DNA of 64,000 nt. Source: Caldilineaceae bacterium. GTDB taxonomy: Bacteria; Chloroflexota; Anaerolineae; Caldilineales; Caldilineaceae. Shown here piece after piece: positions 59,001 through 64,000 of the stretch. The stretch is from the NCBI GenBank assembly GCA_020846635.1, contig JADLDO010000039.1:124001-188000 (forward strand), written 5' to 3'. Made by a program: the position numbers and the translations under genes. The notes below the pieces were generated by a model. It was given only the letters and a program-made list of their open reading frames with translations. It was not told where the DNA came from and made no database searches. The number at the start of each line of letters is the position of its first letter. Positions within the stretch are counted from its first letter, which is position 1.

Positions 59001-59974
59001 TGGCTCGTCGCTGTGCCGTTGACATTCGGGGCCGTCACCTGAATCTGGGCTGTATGGGGCAGATTGTCGGCTGGCAAGGCAGAAAGAAATTCAACGCGAT
59101 AGCCCTGGCGCAACTGGGGCAGAAGTGCCGTTAAATTACTCTGGAGGTCGTTGGCTGTCCCAATCGCAAAGAAGCGCCCCCCCGTAGCGGTGGCAATCTC
59201 GTTAAACGTCGGTTCGTTCTGGACATTCGCGCCAAAGCCCACCACATAGACAGGTGTGCCACGTCCCGTTACCTGGGCAATGACATCCGCAGCGGTCACA
59301 GTCGAGATATTGTCGGGCGCATCTGCCACCACAATCACGGCGCGTCGCGCCGGCAAGTTGTCGCCGAAGCGGTTCACCGCATCGACAATGGCAGGGTTGA
59401 TCGCGCTGAAACTGCCGCCGGGCGTGACCGCTGCCAACGCGGCCAATGCCGCATCCTTGTTCGCTGTAAACTCCTGAACCGGCTGGACTTCATCAAAAAT
59501 GGTGGTGATCGCCACCTGGTCGTCAGCGCCCAATGCAGAGATGACCGCAGCGGCAGCCCCTTGCACCGCGGCCCAGGTTGCCGGGTCGTTTGTGCTGCGA
59601 TCCAGCGCCAGCAAAAGCGCCAGCGGCTGCGATGCATCAACGGTAACGGCTTGAATCGCCGCAGGCTGACCCTCCTCCTGGATCACAAAGTTGGCAGGGG
59701 ATAACCCTGCCACCGGCGCGCCATTGGCATCCGCCACATCAAGAAAGAGACTCACCGTTGGAAAAGCCTGGTCGTCCACAGCCACCACAGCAATACGCCC
59801 GCTTCCAACCTCCTGGGCGTGTACGGGCAGCGCCATGCGTGGCAGAGAGAGTAGGCACATAACGACGAGCAGCCCCAACAACCTTGCGCTTCGGCGCACT
59901 TCATCCCGCCGTGGGCAGGCTCTACGGGAACCCATCCACCGCCCTATGAAGCCTATGCAGTTCATTTTCTCCAT
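56093..59974 (-). CDS. Membrane protein with two VWA domains and Ig-like modules
   Basis: A 1,293-residue protein with a signal peptide cut near residue 55 (VHA-QEV). Two halves each hold a VWA domain, then a short Ig-like domain: VWA 1 at about residues 60-290 and VWA 2 at about 420-670. A further Ig-like region runs to 900 (SFDSGEFEAGSHTITVIARDD). A membrane helix at about 920-946 (FTWVAIGLVTLVALLLIF) leads to a 320-residue cytoplasmic part with basic helices, and a second helix closes the C-terminus. The MIDAS signatures are incomplete: DRSTN in the first; DRSVA and LTNGTDN in the second. It lies between two FHA-protein genes with gaps of 72 and 26 bases, which suggests a complex. I infer an anchoring or scaffold role; the partner is unknown. 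Confidence 0.87.
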   Translation of the reverse strand: MEKMNCIGFIGRWMGSRRACPRRDEVRRSARLLGLLVVMCLLSLPRMALPVHAQEVGSGRIAVVAVDDQAFPTVSLFLDVADANGAPVAGLSPANFVIQEEGQPAAIQAVTVDASQPLALLLALDRSTNDPATWAAVQGAAAAVISALGADDQVAITTIFDEVQPVQEFTANKDAALAALAAVTPGGSFSAINPAIVDAVNRFGDNLPARRAVIVVADAPDNISTVTAADVIAQVTGRGTPVYVVGFGANVQNEPTFNEIATATGGRFFAIGTANDLQSNLTALLPQLRQGYRVEFLSALPADNLPHTAQIQVTAPNVNGTATSQFVARPSTVEVKIPGLVAGQPVAGVVNLTAATTQPGSVANVEFRVDGVSIGTAPDLATPVVWDTSTLAPGPHLLTAIVTDSAGNQGEATVEVLVAVSAPRLDLLGVDHSLFPSVSTFVDAFGANGLPLVGLNSQSFTVLEDNRPVEPAQIAVSVDATQPLNLVLVLDRSVAVADWAQLRNAANSLVDALRPQDQMAVYTFAAAPTLVQQATGDANLLKSGIAAVEAVPPAPVTTQVTTATVPSGDNGLHQALLDGANLASTLPDGRRAVIVLTNGTDNTGQIALADLITALEAQPVPVHLLAFGVDSQSAGTLAGIAQLAGGNSVAVNSAADLRSALQTLILLLQQGYRLDFTSGLQADDAPHSLTVGLAAGGMEAETTGEFIARSRPITVTFPNVVEGATIAGAMNLTAQADAPAPIVSVVYRLNGDILAEVADTSFSIVWNSDTVEPGDYTVEAEVVDAVGNQGTASISFVVVAPVTVAASLAPINSDGDILVGDEVTIHAEAAVFSGQALVEFYVGRELINTDRQPPYSASFDSGEFEAGSHTITVIARDDAGHEAVSTFDFVLVAPPPPTPEATPTTASSLIPAMPTLPSINWGRIFTWVAIGLVTLVALLLIFSAIGSARRSAQEQKLTPMRLTLSNLGNVATGYLLRGEDAGGILNFRFSLNGVVLGLPPVARLTNDEGAAASSVSTRQAARPSFGGVQLPTLPQGSGDGSGEGGTGTTVGELADKLDEVSTTGRLIADILNMAAMILPPGLGRPIRRIAMQIRRGQMMANRVKTIRRRVDQLNKTKMGQQVIEGTEEAAGQVGRAATSDSTRSAVAQGASRAGGMVSATAAAAYAGASRTANRLYDLSGQGAHGANGSNGANGAAASAGPRQWVYLPPLNPGETVTIDVMVGAAARRAGGTHQPFRILSRALGEENAQPVVEEGSIRLASSSQFPSIMRWFLALLVLLIAATVIWWLASMLF

Positions 59975-60046
59975 CGATTTTTGCCGTATGATTTCATTGG
60001 GCGCTGAAACTGGGAAAAGAGAGGATCCAAGCAGCGCTGGCTCGAA

Positions 60047-60811
60047 CTAGGTCAGCCTGTATTCAGGAGAGTCCATGACCACGACACGCATCTTATGCTG
60101 ATAGATGGGGGCGATCTCGATCTCTTGGCTCACTGTGGCACGTTCATTCGGATAGGCATCAGGTGCGCTTACATGAAAGGTGATCTGGTGTGCGCCCGCA
60201 GGGGGATAAGCACGCCTGGGATGGATGAGGCGAAAACTCACTTGTTTCTCCGCATTAGGAAAGAGCACCGGCCCAGGCCCAATTTCGTAGGAGTCGGGAT
60301 CCAGTCCCTCTAGCTCGATCTTAAACTGAACTGCGGCCTTGTTGCCGACATGATGAATCCCCAGCACGCCCGTCAGAGGACGATCCAATGTCAACTGGCG
60401 GCTGGGCATATCCAGCGACAGCTTGACAACTTCCGAATAGGTTGCGCCCCCTTGCAGGATCAGCGAGAAATCGCCCAGCTTCAGCAGATCGCCACCAGCC
60501 ACCTCTGCCGACGAGCGCGGGGCAACGGTGGCAGTGGGCGGATGCGAAAGCGCCTCATCCAGCCCCGCCTTGCCACCTTGTGCATAGACCAGAATCTCTG
60601 CGTCACTCAGATTAATCAGCCGCAGCCCTTGCCGGTTGATCGAAGAAGGCAACAACTGGGCATGGCGTGGCGCGATGCCATTTTCAAAGCCATCGTCCAA
60701 CACAAGGTCATTGCGCGCATCCCGTCCAATTTGGATAATCGGCTTATCGACGACAAAATCTTTGCGCCAGCCAAACTTGTTCACAACTTCGACGCGGTTT
60801 TCTTGAGCCAT
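60047..60811 (-). CDS. Small FHA-like protein with Ig-like module
   Basis: A 254-residue soluble protein. Residues 1-125 form an FHA-like domain: IQIGRDARNDLVLDDG, then GIAPRHAQLL, then LLKLGDFSLIL. Residues 130-254 form a beta module with AGAHQITFHVSAPDAYP, which matches the Ig-like modules of the large FHA protein two genes downstream. It thus looks like a short cytoplasmic version of that protein's N-terminal half. The conserved FHA Gly-Arg and His are present, but Ala replaces the usual Ser. In type VI systems an FHA protein (Fha1/TagH) controls assembly after phosphorylation; a similar role here is only an analogy. AGGA lies ahead of the ATG. It sits 72 bases upstream of the VWA gene and 83 bases downstream of the DUF4159 gene. 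Confidence 0.88.
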   Translation of the reverse strand: MAQENRVEVVNKFGWRKDFVVDKPIIQIGRDARNDLVLDDGFENGIAPRHAQLLPSSINRQGLRLINLSDAEILVYAQGGKAGLDEALSHPPTATVAPRSSAEVAGGDLLKLGDFSLILQGGATYSEVVKLSLDMPSRQLTLDRPLTGVLGIHHVGNKAAVQFKIELEGLDPDSYEIGPGPVLFPNAEKQVSFRLIHPRRAYPPAGAHQITFHVSAPDAYPNERATVSQEIEIAPIYQHKMRVVVMDSPEYRLT

Positions 60812-60893
60812 GCTATTATCCTACTTTTCTGCTGGCTGTCACCCCCCAACAAGCTTGCGAAGTAGACAGCTATTTCACCTGAATTGCGCTGGG

Positions 60894-62066
60894 TTATGGC
60901 GCTTGTTGGCGCACCTTGCTGGTACGCAGTTGGCGTTGTGCGATCGCCCACAACACCAGGTTGGCCCCCCATTCCTGGGCATCGCGAATTTCGCCGCGCT
61001 GCCCAGGACGCCCGCGGCGTTCGCCGCGCCATAGACAGCCGTAATCTGCGGTGCTCATGATCAAGCCATCGGCGACACGCACCTGTGGCGACCCCTGCGT
61101 CTCAAAACCAAGCGGCGGTTGTGCAAAAAGGAAGGGAGCCCGAAAGAGGGCGTGTCCACTTTCCAAAGGTGTCATCTGAACACCGAACGCATTCACTAAA
61201 TTCACGAAAATAGCGTCAGCCGGTGGATCGCCCTGCGCCTGGTCACGGCGACAGCTCTCGAAGAAGATCACGCCGCCGGCCTGCCAATAGGTATAAAGCG
61301 CGGTCATCTCCTCATTGGTTAGCTGAATTTGGTCGCGACCGATCAAATAGATCAGATCGTAACGCGCCAAGTCACCCAACAAGGGTACGCCGCGGTCAAC
61401 CCAGACTTCCCCTGCCCCACTGAGCCGGATACTGGCTGCCAGGTTGGACATGCCTTCACCATGTCTGACCCCGTCTGTGCCGCGCAGCGAAACCACGCCA
61501 ACCAGCGCCGCGGGCTGACTCTGCCGCCCAATGACGCGGCGGAAGCGCAGATCGATCTCATTGCCACGGGGTTGGCTGGCATCTTTGGCAACCGTAATTG
61601 GGGCTGTTTGATCGCGTCGCCAGACGCGCGCCAATTCAACATGGGGCGTTGGCGGCAGATCGGTCACTGCCTCCAGGCTATACTGCGCCTGGACATAGAG
61701 CGGAGCATCTTCTTGGACGCGGCTACCACCACTTTGGGGCCGGCTCTCATTATACGACACGATGAGATAAAGACGGCCCTCGGCATTGCCGAGATCATAC
61801 GCGCGCGGCTCCGGCACAACAATTGTCTGCCCGATGGAATCCACGGCTAACCCAGGCAAAAGATAGACCGAGCTATCCGCAGGGTCGCTCGCAATCACCT
61901 CCAGCCCGGTCACAATCCCCGCGCCGTGATGAAGCAGTGTATGGAGCCGGTTTAGCTGGCGGTGATAGTCATGGGCTTCCTCCCATACATCCGCAGTAAC
62001 CGCCATCCCATCGACTGCACGAATTCGCTTGCTGGGAAACAGACCCAAGACTTCTCTGGTAAACAT
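60894..62066 (-). CDS. DUF4159-like protein of the tail-like locus
   Basis: A 390-residue protein with two parts. Residues 1-130 (RLHTLLHHGAGIVTGLEVIA, YLLPGLAVDSIGQTIVVPEP) resemble an N-terminal domain I associate with tail-like injection loci. Residues 190-385 resemble DUF4159, with a flavodoxin/GATase-like core: DLARYDLIYLIGRDQIQLT and ALYTYWQAGGVIFFESC. No signal peptide or membrane segment is seen, so it is probably cytoplasmic. AGGGG lies six bases before the ATG. The gene follows tail protein I after a 196-base gap filled with repeats and precedes the small FHA gene. Its biochemical activity is unknown. Confidence 0.78.
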   Translation of the reverse strand: MFTREVLGLFPSKRIRAVDGMAVTADVWEEAHDYHRQLNRLHTLLHHGAGIVTGLEVIASDPADSSVYLLPGLAVDSIGQTIVVPEPRAYDLGNAEGRLYLIVSYNESRPQSGGSRVQEDAPLYVQAQYSLEAVTDLPPTPHVELARVWRRDQTAPITVAKDASQPRGNEIDLRFRRVIGRQSQPAALVGVVSLRGTDGVRHGEGMSNLAASIRLSGAGEVWVDRGVPLLGDLARYDLIYLIGRDQIQLTNEEMTALYTYWQAGGVIFFESCRRDQAQGDPPADAIFVNLVNAFGVQMTPLESGHALFRAPFLFAQPPLGFETQGSPQVRVADGLIMSTADYGCLWRGERRGRPGQRGEIRDAQEWGANLVLWAIAQRQLRTSKVRQQAP

Positions 62067-62183
62067 ACCTACCCCTCAACCATTCTCTTTTGCGCTGAAT
62101 ATAGCCGTTGTCCCTAAGTGCCGCCCTGGGCTAAAGCCGCAGGGCTACAGTACAACGCCCCCTGAAGAGGGCTTACTAGGCCA

Positions 62184-62227
62184 CCCTCCCGGAAGTTTCT
62201 GACGGGAGCCCGTTGGGGGCGGGAGGG
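62184..62227. repeat. Dispersed hairpin repeat, copy 2
   Basis: Same element as at 7175-7217, differing at a few positions: CCCTCCCG and GGGAGGG ends, with a central GACGGGAGCCC. Unlike copy 1 it has no adjoining T-run on the minus strand. To its left, 62115-62180 carries further short hairpins (CCCTGGGCTAAAGCCGCAGGG and GCCC...GGGC) of the kind common in Chloroflexota intergenic DNA. Confidence 0.75.
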
Positions 62228-62261
62228 CTAATGGTCACTTCTCAAGCCAGGGGGCTCCCGT
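62202..62261. repeat. Perfect 10-base inverted repeat just after the tail protein I stop
   Basis: ACGGGAGCCC at 62202-62211 pairs with GGGCTCCCGT at 62252-62261, the latter touching the tail protein I stop codon at 62263-62265. The left arm lies inside the dispersed repeat. On the plus strand the stem would be followed by T bases; on the minus strand no T-run follows, so it may protect or process the mRNA rather than end it. Confidence 0.6.
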
Positions 62262-62262
62262 T

Positions 62263-63483
62263 TTAATTTCCCGTGGTGTTCTCCTCGGCGGGCAGAATTT
62301 CCAACCGGTAGCTTGTGTGCGCCGGCTTTTCTGCCACGATCATACGATTGAGCAAAGCAGCTCGTTGTTTTTCCAAACGCGCGACTTCGCGCGCCGCAGC
62401 CTCTTCGTCCAGATCCTCCGGCGGGGAAATCGGGGACACCTTTACTTTGACCGTAAAGGTATGGGGCATGTTGCCTGTGCCTAACGCCACCCCAACCCCC
62501 AGACGAGCCTTGCGCCCTAACGTCATATTCTTGGCGCGCTTCTCCAATATCTCCACAGGTTGCCCGGTAAAGATCTCCAGGTAGCGTTGCAAGGCAACAC
62601 GCGTGCCCCGGCGGCGATAGAGCCAGATGACCGAATTCAGCAATTCCCGCTGCTGTGCTTCGCTCCAATGATCATCCAGCGCCAGATCAAACCAGGTAGC
62701 CAACCAGGGCAAAAAGCGCGCTGGTGTCAGGTCTGGATCCAGGTAATGATGGATGTCGGTGATCTGCCGTTCAATAGGCCCCCAAAAGCTCTCGAAGAGC
62801 ATCAGGAATCGCCCCATAAAACTATCCTGCTCATACAAAGAAGGCAGAAATTCCAAATAGCGCCCGCTGTGATAGAGCGCTACTGAAGCGGTTGCAGTGC
62901 AGATCGGCTGTGTATCTGCTTCGTCGAGCAGCGAAACCGCCGCTGTGCTGTGTGCCATCACATCTTGCTGGATTGGCAGAATGAGCATCGTCACCACAAA
63001 TTCGTGCGATGCCCCTGCCTCTTGCGCTTCTGCCACGCGCCAAACCATATCCTGCGCCGGACGGGCAGGCTGCGTGGTGATCATGGGCTGGTGAGGTACG
63101 CGCAGCGGGAAAGGTTCCCCATCCGTGCCGGGCAGCATCACCAGTTCGCTCTCGCCAACCTCCATCGTCGAATAGAAAAGAGGCATCTGCCCCTCACGAC
63201 TCGAATGATAGGTATCAACCTCCAACCCGGCAGGCACTTGGACACGCACAGCAAAGCCGGGTGTCGGGGCGTGGATCTCGACACGCGTATAGAAGGAGAC
63301 AACCTCGCCTGGATAGCGCCGGTTATTGTCAGCCACATGGTCAACCGTGATCGCCGGTCGCGACGATGTAAGCGCGTGGTCGTCACGCTGCCCATCATCG
63401 CGCCGCGCGACCTCATGCGACACAGTAGCGTCTGCTGCGAATGCCGCCAAAGTCGCTTGGGTGGGCGGGGTCTGCTCCATCAT
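62263..63483 (-). CDS. Phage tail protein I-like baseplate component of a contractile injection system
   Basis: A 406-residue protein. Residues 200-330 match the tail protein I/baseplate wedge family: YLEFLPSLYEQDSFMGRFL, FWGPIERQITDIHHYLDPDL, FLPWLATWFDLALDDHW, and LYRRRGTRVALQRYLEIFTG. The end (RMIVAEKPAHTSYRLEIL) is also family-like. The first 200 residues are an additional beta-rich domain. In contractile phages and eCIS particles this protein sits in the baseplate and links to tail fibres. The start ATG at 63483 overlaps the previous stop as ATGA, so the two are translationally coupled. The sequence alone does not separate an extracellular injection system from a phage tail, but the neighbours favour the former. 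Confidence 0.92.
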   Translation of the reverse strand: MMEQTPPTQATLAAFAADATVSHEVARRDDGQRDDHALTSSRPAITVDHVADNNRRYPGEVVSFYTRVEIHAPTPGFAVRVQVPAGLEVDTYHSSREGQMPLFYSTMEVGESELVMLPGTDGEPFPLRVPHQPMITTQPARPAQDMVWRVAEAQEAGASHEFVVTMLILPIQQDVMAHSTAAVSLLDEADTQPICTATASVALYHSGRYLEFLPSLYEQDSFMGRFLMLFESFWGPIERQITDIHHYLDPDLTPARFLPWLATWFDLALDDHWSEAQQRELLNSVIWLYRRRGTRVALQRYLEIFTGQPVEILEKRAKNMTLGRKARLGVGVALGTGNMPHTFTVKVKVSPISPPEDLDEEAAAREVARLEKQRAALLNRMIVAEKPAHTSYRLEILPAEENTTGN

Positions 63484-64000
63484 AGCTCCACCAACTCAAC
63501 CTCATGGGCTAACGAACAGAGGAGTGTATCAGGAGGAACCAACAGCACCTTGCCTGTGACCAAATTGAGGGGGCTCTCCTGGTCGCGCAAGCCTGCGGCA
63601 CCGTTGGCAAACTCCTCCAACTGACCCAGCGGCGGCGCTTCCTTGTTGGGCAGCACAGGGCGCTGGCGAATCTGCACATCCAGCACATGCTTGACGCCGC
63701 GTACCTGCTGGATGACCGAAAAGAGTTCAGCCACATACAGCGAGCGGCCAAAGGGCCATCCCTGCCAGCCCGGCTCAACAACCCCCTCCGGCACTAGGCT
63801 CTCGCCCGTTGCCACCAGCGGAGAGAGATATTGGCGCAGCACCTCTGCCACTCGCCCCACCACAACCTCTGGGCGCACGCTATCGTTTGCCACAATTTCA
63901 GCACGCACCTTCACGCCCACATATTTAGGTTCGCGCACGCGCAGCATGGTTGTCAGCAGACGATATTCGTCGAGATACTGTTGGACACGGGTGATCACGC
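63480..64000 (-). CDS. Baseplate J-like protein, C-terminal part (runs off the window)
   Basis: About 173 residues of a protein whose N-terminus lies beyond position 64000. The visible part reads like the C-terminal domain of putative baseplate assembly J/gp47-type proteins: VQQYLDEYRLLTTMLRVRE, YVGVKVRAEIVA, EVLRQYLSPLV, GWPFGRSLYVAELFSVIQQV. The GTG at 63998 is in frame but should be internal, since it falls inside a conserved region. It is the first visible gene of the series and overlaps the tail protein I gene by four bases. Confidence 0.88.
   Translation of the reverse strand, partial: VITRVQQYLDEYRLLTTMLRVREPKYVGVKVRAEIVANDSVRPEVVVGRVAEVLRQYLSPLVATGESLVPEGVVEPGWQGWPFGRSLYVAELFSVIQQVRGVKHVLDVQIRQRPVLPNKEAPPLGQLEEFANGAAGLRDQESPLNLVTGKVLLVPPDTLLCSLAHEVELVEL

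Noticed and set aside
63480..64000. GTG at 63998 as the true start of the baseplate J-like gene
   Set aside because: It lies inside a conserved part of the family C-terminal domain and the frame stays open to the edge.
47942..64000. Simple prophage remnant as explanation for the tail genes
   Set aside because: No integrase, capsid, lysis or att site is seen, and the neighbours are membrane and surface proteins; not excluded until the right side is read.

Overview
The window reads as a GC-rich chromosomal segment of a Chloroflexota bacterium, most likely from the Anaerolineae/Caldilineae side of the phylum. The assignment is inferred from the mix of genes: a cdaA-cdaR pair, a DUF2277 protein, threonine/proline-rich linkers, very large secreted DUF11 and beta-helix proteins, and phage-tail-like baseplate genes next to FHA and VWA proteins. 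No rRNA or tRNA was seen, so the rank is tentative.

Positions 1-15,000 are a housekeeping block, all on the minus strand. In transcription order from the right it holds a PlsC-type acyltransferase, an SDR oxidoreductase, a YceI lipoprotein, a GH20 hexosaminidase, endonuclease III, a DUF2277 protein, a GH13 amylase-like enzyme, a diacylglycerol-kinase-family lipid kinase, a membrane protein with an HD-domain protein, a fumarylacetoacetate-hydrolase-family enzyme, ornithine carbamoyltransferase, and the diadenylate cyclase CdaA with its YbbR-type regulator CdaR. Three stem-loops with T-runs mark likely transcript ends.

Positions 15,350-38,470 hold the only two plus-strand genes: tandem paralogues of about 3,700 and 3,950 residues. 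Each has a signal peptide, four blocks of parallel beta-helix repeats carrying Chlamydia-Pmp-like FxxN and GGG/GGA motifs, DUF11-like domains and a matching C-terminal region. They are probably cell-surface adhesins or matrix proteins.

Positions 38,520-64,000 return to the minus strand and look like one long unit read from the right edge. It starts with a baseplate J-like protein (cut by the window edge) and a tail protein I-like protein with an ATGA overlap. Then follow a DUF4159 protein, a small FHA/Ig protein, a membrane protein with two VWA domains, a large FHA/Ig membrane protein, a secreted FG-GAP/VCBS propeller protein, and a 3,100-residue chimera of PD40 propeller, DUF11, Ig-like and SdrD_B-like domains. 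This is the most interesting part. It looks like the 3' end of a contractile injection system locus continuing into membrane-spanning and surface proteins that could anchor, regulate or cap the apparatus. The FHA and VWA domains appear degenerate at their binding motifs, pointing to a structural role. The sheath, tube and ATPase genes expected for such a system would lie beyond position 64,000 and cannot be seen here.
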